A stretch of 38,302 bases of DNA from a virus. The stretch covers positions 1 through 38,302 of the IMG/VR virus record IMGVR_UViG_3300048999_000335. One strand, 5' to 3'. The position numbers were made by a program, and so were the translations under genes. Positions 15,387 to 23,795 of the stretch are shown here, piece by piece. Under the pieces are notes generated by a model that saw only the letters and a list, made by a program, of their open reading frames with translations, searched no databases and was not told where the DNA came from. Every line of letters begins with the position of its first letter. The first letter of the stretch is position 1.

Positions 15387-16859
15387 TCACAACGTGCCGC
15401 TTGTGGTGAGATCGGGAATGACGCCGGCGCAGAATGTCCATGATGTCGCCGCGGGAATTCTCACCTTGAAGCGCGAATAGCGGGTGTCTCGCCTGACGTC
15501 GCAGCGACCGGTTCTCGCATTGACCAACACTTCTCTCCCCGCCGTGGCGATCGCCGATGGCGTATCCCGATATGATACGGAACCGTACAGCGTGGCCGCA
15601 TCTGTCACGGGGCGAAAGCCCCGGATCGCGACGCGGTTTTCATCCGTGCCCTGCTCTGCACTTTCCATCGTTGCTTCCAGATTGGTCCCGCGAAAGAAGC
15701 CGAGCACGTGCGCGCCCGAAAACTGTGCGATTTCCGGCTGCACCGCGGTCGCATAAGCGTCGAGGCTCAATGTCATGGCATCCAATGAGGGAGAAATGCT
15801 GTCGAGATTTTCCAGCGTCAGACCGGTTTGCGAAATGCCGAGCAGATATTCCCCCGTGACCGAAACCGGGAAAAATCGATCCAGCAGAAAATCGTAGCCG
15901 AGCAACTTGTCGTAAGTCCCGACCGTGCCGGAGGCCGATTTATAAGCCCAGTAGACCCGCGTGCTTCGCGGATCCGCCGCCCCCATGAACAGTTGCAAAT
16001 TGCCGTTGTCGAGATCGGCAAGAAATGTGCGGTCGACCTTTTCGCGGCCGATCTGCACGGGCACGCCGCCGGGCTCGATCTTGTGAAAGCCCTGGCCGGC
16101 ATAGAAGAAGATACGCTCGCCCGCCCGAATGATCGAATAGGGCGCATAGAGGCCCTTGTCCTGGGTGATGCGGTCGATCTGAAAGATGATCGGTGACCCC
16201 GGCACATACGACATCCGCCGGATCGCCTGATCCTGAAAGATGATCCCGGCCTCGCCGCCCGCAACACCTCGGACAATGCCGCCGTCGGGAAAGTCCTGAA
16301 AGTCGGAGGAAGCGACACCGCTGGTCCAGCTCGTGGAGGCGTTGAAGCTGTTCAACCCCGACCACTGGATCCGGTAAGGCGTTGAGAGCAGGCCGGACAA
16401 CACCAGGAAACGACCGACCACGCTGATATAGGCCGCCTGTGGCGGTGAACCCAAGGCATTGCTAAAGGCCGTCGCGGATGAGAGATCGAACACCTGCAGG
16501 ACGGCGTTCGCTTGCGTTGCGAATACAAGATTTCCCGTTTGCGCAAACTGCCATTGGGCGGTTGAAGTCAGCGCGCCATAGCTTCCCCCGCCCAAGGAAA
16601 CGTCCGTCCATGTAAAGTCGGTATTGTTGAGTCTGTAGAGCTTCGTTGCAGTGCCCGCGAAGGCAATGACCGTTCCATCCGATTTCAGCGCGTAGAACGC
16701 GCCCCTGCACGCGGAGGGAAGCGCCGAGGTGTAGGCCGAAAAGGATGGAAACGGCCCATAGCCGTCGCCGCGCGGAACGACGTTGAGGATGTTCCTCGTG
16801 GCCTGGCCCTCATAATCGCTGACGTCGGGGCGATAGTCACCATAAGCGAGCAGCGGCAT
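15387..16859 (-). CDS. Nozzle/DNA-stabilisation-like tail protein
   Basis: A 490-residue protein made mostly of short beta strands with regular Gly and Thr turns, which suggests a beta-propeller. The N-terminus MPLLAYGDYRPDVSDYEGQ and the NILNVVPRGDGYGPFP stretch are typical of podovirus proteins that begin with a list of derived data points; repeats of the type FVLSGLLSTPYRIQWSGLN follow. Nozzle proteins of SU10-like phages and the packaged-DNA-stabilisation proteins of P22-like phages have this build and close the portal channel after packaging. It shares a TAATG junction with the gene at 16859. Assignment is by fold pattern and position. Confidence 0.68.
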   Translation of the reverse strand: MPLLAYGDYRPDVSDYEGQATRNILNVVPRGDGYGPFPSFSAYTSALPSACRGAFYALKSDGTVIAFAGTATKLYRLNNTDFTWTDVSLGGGSYGALTSTAQWQFAQTGNLVFATQANAVLQVFDLSSATAFSNALGSPPQAAYISVVGRFLVLSGLLSTPYRIQWSGLNSFNASTSWTSGVASSDFQDFPDGGIVRGVAGGEAGIIFQDQAIRRMSYVPGSPIIFQIDRITQDKGLYAPYSIIRAGERIFFYAGQGFHKIEPGGVPVQIGREKVDRTFLADLDNGNLQLFMGAADPRSTRVYWAYKSASGTVGTYDKLLGYDFLLDRFFPVSVTGEYLLGISQTGLTLENLDSISPSLDAMTLSLDAYATAVQPEIAQFSGAHVLGFFRGTNLEATMESAEQGTDENRVAIRGFRPVTDAATLYGSVSYRDTPSAIATAGREVLVNARTGRCDVRRDTRYSRFKVRIPAATSWTFCAGVIPDLTTSGTL

Positions 16860-17467
16860 TATTCAGTCTTCCAGGGATCGGGTTGAATGACGGCTGGCGT
16901 CCACGTTTCCGTCGGCTTTGGTTGCGCGGTCCAGGCTTGGGATGACGTTGTATCTCGCGTCCACGCCTCATCCGAAATCGCGCTGGCACTCCAGCTGTCG
17001 GCATCGAAGGTTCGAGGAAACCACGCTTCGAAATCGCGCGTAAAGGTCGAGGGATAGCCGGTGACGACGTAGGCGCCGGTGCCGGACACCAACCCGACGC
17101 GCAATGGCGCCGTATTTCCCATCATCAGATAGGTGCCCGCCGATGACACGAATTTCGTCGTGAAAAGCGCCGCATTGCCCGATACCGGATAACTTCCCAC
17201 GCTCGCCGGCAGCATAACGAAAAACGGCGCCGCATTTCCGTTGAGTGAATAAGCGGCGAACGAAGCCGAGATTGTGCGCGAGAAGGTCGCGGCCTTGCCG
17301 GCCACAACGAAATTTCCGGCGCTCGATAATCCAAATATCGAGAAAGGGGCGGAAATGCCAGAGACGGCGAAAACGCCGGTTGATGCCACCAATATGCCGA
17401 TTGGCGCATGCTTCACCCGAAGACGCTTGATCGTCCTTCGTTTGAAGACGTGAAAGCGATCTGACAA
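16859..17467 (-). CDS. Repeat-containing phage structural protein
   Basis: A 202-residue protein with six tandem units of about 20 residues (roughly residues 27-148), each of the form GxYxVxGxxAxF, for example AGNFVVAGKAATFSRTISAS and VGSYPVSGNAALFTTKFVSS. A Trp-rich end follows (SWSASA, EAWTRD, QAWTAQ, ETWTPA, DPWKTE), evenly spaced at about 10 residues. The repeated strands suggest a beta-solenoid or fibre module in the tail. The reading starts at a TTG (17467). The exact role is unknown. Confidence 0.68.
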   Translation of the reverse strand: MSDRFHVFKRRTIKRLRVKHAPIGILVASTGVFAVSGISAPFSIFGLSSAGNFVVAGKAATFSRTISASFAAYSLNGNAAPFFVMLPASVGSYPVSGNAALFTTKFVSSAGTYLMMGNTAPLRVGLVSGTGAYVVTGYPSTFTRDFEAWFPRTFDADSWSASAISDEAWTRDTTSSQAWTAQPKPTETWTPAVIQPDPWKTE

Positions 17468-17486
17468 GGAAGTTCTCGGCTAAATT

Positions 17487-17954
17487 TCAGACGAGTTCGG
17501 CGAACGTCACCGATCCCGACACGTTCATTGAGGCGCTTGGCGCGGTGCCGAGACGAAGACAGAAGGCCTGGCTCGGCGCGATGATGATCCGATCGTCCTG
17601 GCCGGCGGGCGACCAATAGAATCCGTTGAGGAAGTTGAATTCATCGGCAAGCAGCGTGGCTATGGTGCCGGTAGATGTGGCGAGCGTGGTGTTGTTGATG
17701 GTCGCGGTGACGGCGGACGCCGTGTCGTTCGGCGTCATCGGCCTCGGCGTAACCGCAGTCCCGCCGGTGATGGTGGCCGTCGCCGGCACGCGCTTGAATG
17801 TGATATCTTTCGCTTCCCATGCGGTGAGCGTCTTCTGCCCGAGATTCACCGCATGAATCTCGATCGGAACGGTCGATGCTGCGAGCAGTGTGATAAGGTC
17901 TTGCGCCGCAGCGACAGCCACGCTGTCGATACTGACAGTATAAATTCTTGCCAT
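17487..17954 (-). CDS. Beta-rich phage structural protein
   Basis: A 155-residue protein with alternating strands, beginning MARIYTVSIDSVAVAAAQDL, with RVPATATITGGTAVTPRPMT in the middle and NGFYWSPAGQDDRIIIAPSQ near the end. AAGGGA precedes the ATG. Proteins of this type sit between capsid and tail-fibre genes in many alphaproteobacterial phages and are thought to be small virion components. Function is inferred from position. Confidence 0.7.
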   Translation of the reverse strand: MARIYTVSIDSVAVAAAQDLITLLAASTVPIEIHAVNLGQKTLTAWEAKDITFKRVPATATITGGTAVTPRPMTPNDTASAVTATINNTTLATSTGTIATLLADEFNFLNGFYWSPAGQDDRIIIAPSQAFCLRLGTAPSASMNVSGSVTFAELV

Positions 17955-17970
17955 TATTCAAGGTGTCCCT

Positions 17971-19077
17971 TCAGTACGAAAATCCCTGACGCCTCTCGAC
18001 GAAATTGCGAACCCGGATTGGTTTTATCGCCTGCACGCTGTTCGACAGAACGACGATACCGGAGCCGCCTTGGCCGCCATTGCCAGAGCCGCCGTTGTTG
18101 ACGTTTCCGCCGCCACCACCACCGCCGCCGGTATTGGCCACGCCGGGGCCGCCATTGACCGCACCAACCGCACCACCTCCGCCGCCACCTGAACCACCAC
18201 CGCCTGGATTCGTGCTTGGGTTGGTATCGCCGCCACCCCCGCCGCCGCCGGCATAGGTGACGGGCGATCCGCTGATCGATGACGAAACCCCTGCGCCCCC
18301 GTTGCCGGAATTTGGCGAGGAGGCGTTGTTTCCGACCGCGCCTGCGCCGCCACCGCCGCCCGAAACACGTTGATTAGCTGCGCCGCTTTGGCCGCCGCTA
18401 TTACCCTGCCCCGCCGTGCCGCTGCCGCCGGAAGTCGTGCCGGTTATCGACATGCCTGCACCGCCGCCAGAACCGCCCGTGGAGCCGGCGAAAGTATTGC
18501 GAGCCCCGGCGCCGCCGCCGATCGCGGTGAATCCGCTAAATACCGAGTTGGCGCCGTTGGTCTCGGCGATCCCACCTCCCGCGACGTTCACGGTAAAAGA
18601 GCCAGCGGATAGCGCGGTCGTTCCGGTAAGAAGCCCTCCCGCTCCACCGCCGCCGCCGCCGATCGAACCGCCTCCCCCTCCGCCGGCGACGATCAGATAA
18701 TCCGTCGCGATCACACCACCCGGAACGGTCCATGTGGATGTTCCGATTGTCGTGAATTGCGTGACGGTCGCAAACTCATAAACGAGGACGCCGGTAGAAA
18801 GACCTGGATGCCATGCCGGCGTCGGCATATCCCACTGGTCAGGCGATGGCCCGATATCTTGCAGCGCGCGCCAGAACGTCAGCGCCGCGACCAGATCGTC
18901 GAAATTCCCTTGCCAGAGAATCGCGCCGCTGATGCCGCGCGCAACGATCTTGTAGTGGAATTCATCTCCCTGTGGCTCGAACCATTGAACAATGCGCCGG
19001 GACTTGAAGGCCTCGGAAAGAAGCAAACGGCCATCGCGGAATTGAGTGCCTGCCAGATCGACATTCCAGATTGTCAT
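17971..19077 (-). CDS. Glycine-rich tail-tip/fibre protein
   Basis: A 368-residue protein. The first 110 residues are ordinary (MTIWNVDLAGTQFRDGRLLL, then WRALQDIGPSPDQWDMPTPA). Residues about 130-345 form a glycine-rich domain with runs of six to eight Gly, such as IVAGGGGGGSIGGGGGGAGG and GGGGGGGGNVNNGGSG, the hallmark of Gly-rich adhesin-like phage tail tips, which pack as polyglycine helices. The end carries GGSGIVVLSNS and RNFVERRQGFSY. It is likely part of the receptor-binding machinery. The antisense strand shows a meaningless Pro-rich frame here. Confidence 0.78.
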   Translation of the reverse strand: MTIWNVDLAGTQFRDGRLLLSEAFKSRRIVQWFEPQGDEFHYKIVARGISGAILWQGNFDDLVAALTFWRALQDIGPSPDQWDMPTPAWHPGLSTGVLVYEFATVTQFTTIGTSTWTVPGGVIATDYLIVAGGGGGGSIGGGGGGAGGLLTGTTALSAGSFTVNVAGGGIAETNGANSVFSGFTAIGGGAGARNTFAGSTGGSGGGAGMSITGTTSGGSGTAGQGNSGGQSGAANQRVSGGGGGAGAVGNNASSPNSGNGGAGVSSSISGSPVTYAGGGGGGGDTNPSTNPGGGGSGGGGGGAVGAVNGGPGVANTGGGGGGGGNVNNGGSGNGGQGGSGIVVLSNSVQAIKPIRVRNFVERRQGFSY

Positions 19078-19087
19078 GTGATCGGCT

Positions 19088-19519
19088 TTACGTAATCGTC
19101 AGGATGCCGTTGGTCAGATCGGTCACGACCGTAAAGGTGTTGCCATTGGTCAGCGTGATCGGGCCACCGTAATCCCACCAGCCGATCAGCGGCTTGGTCG
19201 CGGACGTCGAGTTATACAGCACCGCAAATTCAAACGGCCCGATCGAGCCGCCAGACGCGGTCCATGACGGCTGCGTCCCCGCCGTGAATTTGAAAACGCC
19301 CGAGGCCTGCGCGCCGCTCGTGGTTCCGATAGTCGCGCCGCCTGCGGTGTAACCGTTCGCGGTCGCAAGATCGGCGGGCGTGTTGTAAACCGTATTGGTC
19401 GCGACCGGCGCGGTGTTGGTCAGGTAGACTTTATAGACCTGGGCGGTTCCGGTCTTCATATCGTGCAGGGCATTCGCCACGTCCTGCACAAAGCAATTGA
19501 ATTTATTGAATGATGCCAT
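19088..19519 (-). CDS. Small beta-rich phage structural protein
   Basis: A 143-residue protein beginning MASFNKFNCFVQDVANALHD, then VYKVYLTNTAPVATNTVYNT and strands such as FEFAVLYNSTSATKPLIGWW and TNGNTFTVVTDLTNGILTIT. Alternating Thr/Val/Gly strands suggest a jelly-roll or Ig-like virion part. It sits just after a REP-like region and ahead of the Gly-rich protein. No family is named. Confidence 0.7.
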   Translation of the reverse strand: MASFNKFNCFVQDVANALHDMKTGTAQVYKVYLTNTAPVATNTVYNTPADLATANGYTAGGATIGTTSGAQASGVFKFTAGTQPSWTASGGSIGPFEFAVLYNSTSATKPLIGWWDYGGPITLTNGNTFTVVTDLTNGILTIT

Positions 19520-19536
19520 ATTGCCCTCATGGCGTT

Positions 19537-19567
19537 TTCAAGCGAGGCGGATACCGCTTCGCTTGAA
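19537..19567. repeat. Intergenic inverted repeat
   Basis: TTCAAGCGA (19537-19545) is matched by TCGCTTGAA (19559-19567), and the loop itself contains a GGCGG/CCGC pair. Neither strand has a T-run after it, so it is not a classical terminator; it may be part of the same repeat family as the palindrome at 19627-19702 or an RNA processing site between head and tail genes. Confidence 0.5.
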
Positions 19568-19626
19568 GGAACGCGTCAAACAAAGAAATAGAGCCTCCGT
19601 CCGATTCAATCGGAACGGAAAAGACG

Positions 19627-19702
19627 CTAGTGGAGCGGATTTGACATTCGCTACCCACCCAGCCGCATACACGGGAAGCGAATGTCAGAATCGGACCGCT
19701 AG
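19627..19702. repeat. REP-like palindromic element
   Basis: An imperfect inverted repeat with arms of about 26 bases: 19627-19652 and 19676-19702, both ending in CTAG, with a core of ACATTCGCT/AGCGAATGT. I associate the 'gacattcgct' palindrome with dispersed intergenic repeats of Bradyrhizobium-like genomes, which is one reason for the host guess. Its right end covers the stop codon of the adaptor gene. It may act as a hairpin stabilising the upstream transcript. Confidence 0.62.
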
Positions 19703-20370
19703 AAAACCTGCCCCGAGACCCGAACCGTCATCGGTCCGGCGTTGAACGCCGACGTCAGTCCGAGATTGTTCAAATCGTTCAGCGCCGTGCCAAAGCCGAG
19801 GCCCCAGGTCTGGATGCGACCGTCTTCCTTGACGTAAGGCGCCGATTCAAGGAGCGCCCCGTAGAGATAAAGATCGGGAGCCAGCGTCAACAGCCAGTTA
19901 CACGCGTTCGAAGCCAATGCCGGAATGGTCTGCCGGTACACCATCTCGATGGTGTAGGCTGCATCTGGTGTTGGCGCGATTTCGATTTCGTCGCCAAACA
20001 CCGTGAAGTAGCGCGGCTGCGCCACGACGTCGGACGTGCTGAAGCGGTATTCGTCCATCTGCGTGCCCGACTTGAATTCGAGAGACGGTTTCCCGGTCAC
20101 GCTCGACAATCGCACCCGGCGCATCGACTGGAAATCCGCCGGCAGCGAAATGAATTCGGGCTCGCTCGATGCGGTATTGACGAGCGCCGTCGAGCGGCGC
20201 TCCATTTGGCGAACGAACAATTGCCGGTTGAACTTCGCTTCGGCGAGCTGGATGAAAGTCGGGATCCGCGCAATCAGCGTCGTATCCTGATCCCTCGCGA
20301 GATATTCGCTCACCGCTGATTGCAGCGACGTATAATCGAGGATTTGCGTCACGGTAACCCCGCTGACCAT
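19699..20370 (-). CDS. SU10-type head-tail adaptor protein
   Basis: A 223-residue protein that fits the SU10 adaptor family, which joins portal to tail. Helices at the start (TSLQSAVSEYLARDQDTTLI, then IQLAEAKFNRQLFVRQMERR) are followed by FISLPADFQSMRRVRLSS, an extended sheet with YFTVFGDEIEIAPTPDAAYT, and the stretch LLTLAPDLYLYGALLESAPY, all conserved for this family. It overlaps the preceding gene by about 20 bases. The stop lies in a REP-like palindrome. Length and motif order fit the family well. Confidence 0.85.
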   Translation of the reverse strand: MVSGVTVTQILDYTSLQSAVSEYLARDQDTTLIARIPTFIQLAEAKFNRQLFVRQMERRSTALVNTASSEPEFISLPADFQSMRRVRLSSVTGKPSLEFKSGTQMDEYRFSTSDVVAQPRYFTVFGDEIEIAPTPDAAYTIEMVYRQTIPALASNACNWLLTLAPDLYLYGALLESAPYVKEDGRIQTWGLGFGTALNDLNNLGLTSAFNAGPMTVRVSGQVF

Positions 20371-20681
20371 CCGGCTTGTAGTTTCGGCCTATCGGTTCGC
20401 AAATAGGCCCATTCCGGATCTTCGAGTTTCCTTTGCACGATCAGATCGAACTCAGGCGTGAACATCCGCAAGGAGGTGTTGCCCCTGGCGTGTTCCTCGT
20501 CCAACCATTTGACGTAAATGACGTTGGGGATGCGGGCGACGTGGCGTCCCCAATCGCCGTGCTGCTCGTCGGCACGCGATTGCTGGTTCCACTCCAGAAT
20601 CGGCTCGACATCCTGCACGTGCTCGATCGCAAGATCTTTGCCGTTGCGATCGATGTGGGCGCGGATCGTAACGCCGTCCAT
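20349..20681 (-). CDS. Hypothetical phage head-tail region protein
   Basis: A 110-residue protein starting MDGVTIRAHIDRNGKDLA; the ATG at 20681 shares one base with the preceding stop (TGATG). It contains HVQDVEPILEWNQQSRADEQ and RIPNVIYVKWLDEEHARGNT, and the end carries PEWAYLRTDRPKL. Its position between small capsid-associated proteins and the adaptor is where phages often place head-completion proteins. No fold is recognised. Confidence 0.72.
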   Translation of the reverse strand: MDGVTIRAHIDRNGKDLAIEHVQDVEPILEWNQQSRADEQHGDWGRHVARIPNVIYVKWLDEEHARGNTSLRMFTPEFDLIVQRKLEDPEWAYLRTDRPKLQAGWSAGLP

Positions 20682-20992
20682 CACGACATTTCCGTGGTCC
20701 ACAACGTTCCCGCCGTGGCCGTGACGAGCCCGTTGGTGGCCGCCTTGATGGCGGAGATACGCTGGCCGGGATTGACGATGACATACTCGATGACATTGGC
20801 CGGAAGAAACGTGTCGGCCGTCGTCGCCGTTTGCGCACCATCGCCGATCCGGTAGCAACAGGCCGCATTCGCCACCAGGCGAAGCTGGTAGGTCGACGGA
20901 CCGAATGCGTTTGTTATCGCCACGCTGGCGTCGAACGCGATCGTCTGCGTCGCCCCGACGCGGGAGGACGGATGTTTGGGAAAGAACGACAT
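20681..20992 (-). CDS. Small beta-rich capsid-associated protein
   Basis: A 103-residue protein beginning MSFFPKHPSSRVGATQTIAF, with strands rich in Ala and Thr and the stretches FGPSTYQLRLVANAACCYRI and NVIEYVIVNPGQRISAIKAA. The ATG directly follows the stop of the preceding gene. The place after the major capsid protein and its neighbour suggests a head decoration or stabilising protein. Role inferred from position. Confidence 0.72.
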   Translation of the reverse strand: MSFFPKHPSSRVGATQTIAFDASVAITNAFGPSTYQLRLVANAACCYRIGDGAQTATTADTFLPANVIEYVIVNPGQRISAIKAATNGLVTATAGTLWTTEMS

Positions 20993-21355
20993 TTATGCGG
21001 CCCTCACAGCGACGGAGAAGTGCATCGGGATCGACCCGCCCGACGCGCCCGACGGGGTCAATACGATCACGTCGTCCTCGTTCAGGTAGGTGGGTGAAGG
21101 CGGCGTTGCTGAAAACAACTGGCCCGCGGCCGAGCCGGATTGCGGCACGGCGAACGTTGCAAGCGTGGTTGTGTTGGCGGACACGGTGACGGTGGCGTCC
21201 GTGGTGGTGATGGTTCCGCCGAGAATGCCGGTTGCTTTCAGAAGCCGGCAGCGAAAGGGAACGCGAATATAAGCCGGGACAGGCGCAGTGCCGCAGGAAG
21301 GCGTGTAGGCCGTCAGGTCAACGGAGTTGAACGTATGATTGCCGGGCAGTGGCAT
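20993..21355 (-). CDS. Capsid decoration-like protein
   Basis: A 120-residue beta-rich protein beginning MPLPGNHTFNSVDLTAYTPS, with VTVSANTTTLATFAVPQSGS and DDVIVLTPSGASGGSIPMHF. A GGAG box lies 7 bases before the ATG. It is the first gene after the major capsid protein, where decoration proteins commonly lie. Not assigned to a named family. Confidence 0.72.
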   Translation of the reverse strand: MPLPGNHTFNSVDLTAYTPSCGTAPVPAYIRVPFRCRLLKATGILGGTITTTDATVTVSANTTTLATFAVPQSGSAAGQLFSATPPSPTYLNEDDVIVLTPSGASGGSIPMHFSVAVRAA

Positions 21356-21446
21356 TTTTGGTCTCCAGGGAAATGGGGTCAGGCTGTTGCCAGGTCATTC
21401 CGGGTTGGCCCATCAAGGACCAGACCCGGAATGACGGCGTGAAAAA

Positions 21447-22409
21447 TCAGGACGCGGTGTTGTCGAAAATGCCGCCGCTCGATTTTTCATTGCGGGCGAC
21501 CAACGCGTATTCCGCCAGGATCTGACGACGATCGGAGTCACCCGTTTTGGCCAGCGGAATCGAAATCATGTTTCGTCCGTTCAGATAGGCCACCGCCCAC
21601 TTGTCCATTTCCAGGACGAGCACGTCGCGGGTCCGCTGGAAGCGGTTTGCCACCACCTTCAGCTTTCCGAAATCGGACTCATAGGCATCGACCGAAGCCA
21701 CGATTTTCTTCGACTTGGCTTCCTCGATCGCGGTGGAACGACCGGTGAAGGTCGAGAACACCTGCTTGTTGAAGGCGCCCGTGAAGATGGTGTCTGGCTT
21801 GCCGCCATTGGTCCAGATCGAGGACAGCACGCTTTTCAGCCGCGCTTCGGTGAACGCAATCTGCGTACCATCGGTACGCGCGCCGGTGCCATCGACGGGA
21901 GACGGGTCGGCGGGAGAGCCGGCCGTCCCCTTCGAGGTGTTGGACGCGATCCATGACAGGATCGAGGCCGTCTGGCGGGCTGTGGTCGTGTTGCCGGTGA
22001 CCTTGGCCTGGTTGGTGCCGACCAGGATGGTTTCGATGTCACGCTTGAGCTCGAGACCCTTGAGCAGTTCCTGATACGCAAGTTCGTTGTCGCGGCCGGC
22101 GTGCTCGACGGCCTGCTGCGTGCCCGACACCCGGGCCACCTTGTAGGAGATTTGGCAGAGGTTGCCGAGACGAACCGTCGGCGTGGTTGCATTGGTGGTC
22201 GGATCGTCGCCTTCGAGCTGGGCGTTCGCCGAGGAAGCCGGAGCAAGCGCCTGGGTCTGCCATTCGTGATTGACGGCCGCGGCCTTTTCTTTTTCCGCCC
22301 CGCTCAGGAACGGGGTGTCGGTCGGGTCGATGCGATAGATGATATCGCTCAGGTCTTCGCGGTTGCCAATCGCCTGGTAGCTGGCAAAGGTGGAAGTCGG
22401 TAGAGCCAT
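21447..22409 (-). CDS. Major capsid protein, SU10 type (DUF5309-like)
   Basis: A 320-residue HK97-fold capsid protein. The start MALPTSTFASYQAIGNREDL and the stretch IIYRIDPTDTPFLSGAEKEK, then VNHEWQTQALA with its conserved W, are the N-arm of SU10-like heads. Later parts include AYQELLKGLELKRDIETILV, PDTIFTGAFNKQVFSTFTGR and DRRQILAEYALVARNEKSSG at the C-terminus, all typical of the P-domain and end of this family. A long untranslated leader and a terminator lie upstream, so the capsid gene is probably transcribed from its own promoter. No scaffold gene lies directly upstream. Confidence 0.9.
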   Translation of the reverse strand: MALPTSTFASYQAIGNREDLSDIIYRIDPTDTPFLSGAEKEKAAAVNHEWQTQALAPASSANAQLEGDDPTTNATTPTVRLGNLCQISYKVARVSGTQQAVEHAGRDNELAYQELLKGLELKRDIETILVGTNQAKVTGNTTTARQTASILSWIASNTSKGTAGSPADPSPVDGTGARTDGTQIAFTEARLKSVLSSIWTNGGKPDTIFTGAFNKQVFSTFTGRSTAIEEAKSKKIVASVDAYESDFGKLKVVANRFQRTRDVLVLEMDKWAVAYLNGRNMISIPLAKTGDSDRRQILAEYALVARNEKSSGGIFDNTAS

Positions 22410-22647
22410 AGTCGTTATTTCCTTGGATGATGCCGGCGTTGGGCGTCACACATTGTGCCGCGCACAACTGGTGAGCAGCCTTAACGAGCCGGTGCGTTGG
22501 TCTCGATGAAGACCTGGACGGGTTTTGGAGTGAGAAGACTTCGGCTTGCTCGATGGCGCGGAAGCTTGGCTTCCGGTTCGGCTCCCTTGAGGTCTTCACC
22601 GGGCGCCTGCGCGTCTCGCAGGGTCGGCGTTGGCTTTCGCCAATTAA
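22410..22647 (-). other. Leader region ahead of the capsid gene, with a possible peptide frame
   Basis: Between the terminator and the capsid gene lie about 240 bases. A minus-strand frame ending at 22481 reads ETNAPAR just before its stop and KPVQVFIETN before that; it has no ATG start, but a CTG at 22621 would open 46 residues. It could encode a small phage protein or be untranslated leader. A capsid promoter should also lie here; I do not see a convincing -35/-10 pair. Confidence 0.4.
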
Positions 22648-22680
22648 AAAGCCCGCGACCGATTTTCCGGCGCGGGCTTA
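22644..22680 (-). terminator. Rho-independent terminator closing the effector array
   Basis: On the minus strand AAGCCCGCG and CGCGGGCTT form a 9-base stem (22671-22679 with 22649-22657) around a 13-base loop, followed by TTTTTAATTGG. It lies just after the last effector gene (22724-23404) and before the capsid leader, so it insulates capsid expression from the array. Confidence 0.82.
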
Positions 22681-22723
22681 AATCTTGCGATGGTGAATAT
22701 ATGCCGGTGATTTGCCCGACGTG

Positions 22724-23404
22724 TCAAGCGAAGCGAACCACGCGACTCGCCAATCGCCTGACATCGGGCGCGACAGCGAGCGCGGCGTTAGAATCTAGTT
22801 CAGAATCGAGACTGGAGAGTGGAACGCTAAAAGAATCTTCCGGCTCGGCTGGCGCGGGCGGCGTATCTCCGAAATATTTCAAAACACCGCCAGTGCTCTG
22901 TTGTTCGGGGAAGGGATTGCCGAATTCGTCGGCACTTGGCCGGAAAGAATCTAAAAATCTGGAGAGAAAGTTTCCGTTTGCCGGCGCTATGCCTTGGTTT
23001 CCCGAATTGTAGCCAACCGGCGGTGCCGTTGTGGCCTCGTTGCCGGGAAATGGCTGACCAAATTCGTCGGTCCTCGGGCGAAAATCGAGCACATCTCTAA
23101 TGTTATAGGGACCAAAGCCATAGGTTGCGCCAGCCCCGGGTGTCCCGATGCCAATACCAAATGCGCTCGGATCTCCACTTGTGCCCAAATTAGCCCCGAC
23201 GCGGCCGCCTCCGAGATTCCCCGAAACAGATAGGCCCTTTAAGAGACCTTCGACATCTGAAGTGTGCCCGACGGAGAAACCGGGGCCGGGTGAACCAAAG
23301 TAAACTTGAGGATAAAAATTCCCCTGATTATCCGCGTACAATCCACCGCCAATGCCAACCGGAGAGCCAAGCGTGACTCCGGCATAATATCCATCTCTCT
23401 TCAT
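22724..23404 (-). CDS. Array protein with repeated DEFGxPFP units
   Basis: A 226-residue protein started at the ATG at 23404, which overlaps the preceding stop by 4 bases. The N-terminal half is Gly-rich with beta turns (YYAGVTLGSPVGIGGGLYAD, then SGNLGGGRVGANLG), like a porin-type or glycine-loop region. Two copies of an FRPxxDEFGxPFP unit follow (near residues 110 and 150), and the end is DVRRLASRVVRFA. That xRRLxSR end is shared with the effector family. It is translationally coupled to the membrane protein at 23401. The activity is unknown. Confidence 0.65.
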   Translation of the reverse strand: MKRDGYYAGVTLGSPVGIGGGLYADNQGNFYPQVYFGSPGPGFSVGHTSDVEGLLKGLSVSGNLGGGRVGANLGTSGDPSAFGIGIGTPGAGATYGFGPYNIRDVLDFRPRTDEFGQPFPGNEATTAPPVGYNSGNQGIAPANGNFLSRFLDSFRPSADEFGNPFPEQQSTGGVLKYFGDTPPAPAEPEDSFSVPLSSLDSELDSNAALAVAPDVRRLASRVVRFA

Positions 23405-23781
23405 TCTTCTTCCTGCTCGCGACTGGCCGGTGGCCGATTGCAATTTTCCTGGTAGGTCTTCCAAGCTTTAAACGTCGAAAATACGCTCGAGAGAAAAATG
23501 GCAAACATCAGCCAACCGAAGACCGCTTCGCCGTTGGCAAAACCAATCAACGATAGGCAGAGCATCGCGAAAGATCCTGCCACCAATACATTCACGTAGT
23601 CCTTCTGCACCGACAAAGGCGTCGAAGGACTCAGCGCAAATACTGAGGGTGTGAATCGCGACGTGATTCCTTCCGTGAATTCCGGCGGAAGAATGCGGCT
23701 TAAAGCGTCATCGACTTCGTTTTGTAGAAAAAAAATCCGGCAGAACGCCGCGATACACAGAATTAAAAGGATGGCGGTCAC
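23401..23781 (-). CDS. Small membrane protein, possible immunity partner
   Basis: A 126-residue protein with hydrophobic segments at residues 2-19, about 66-84 and 90-108, and a charged end (CNRPPASREQEEE). It follows the effector at 23796-24623 by about 15 bases and overlaps the next gene by 4, so it lies in the place where a toxin's immunity gene is expected. A membrane immunity protein would suit a toxin acting on or through the membrane. It does not show the motifs of the larger membrane proteins of this array. Role inferred from order. Confidence 0.66.
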   Translation of the reverse strand: MTAILLILCIAAFCRIFFLQNEVDDALSRILPPEFTEGITSRFTPSVFALSPSTPLSVQKDYVNVLVAGSFAMLCLSLIGFANGEAVFGWLMFAIFLSSVFSTFKAWKTYQENCNRPPASREQEEE

Positions 23782-23795
23782 TTTTTCGCTCCCAC

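Noticed and set aside
18005-18700. Pro-rich open frames on the plus strand
   Set aside because: They are the antisense of the glycine-rich tail protein, with no ribosome-binding site or family features.
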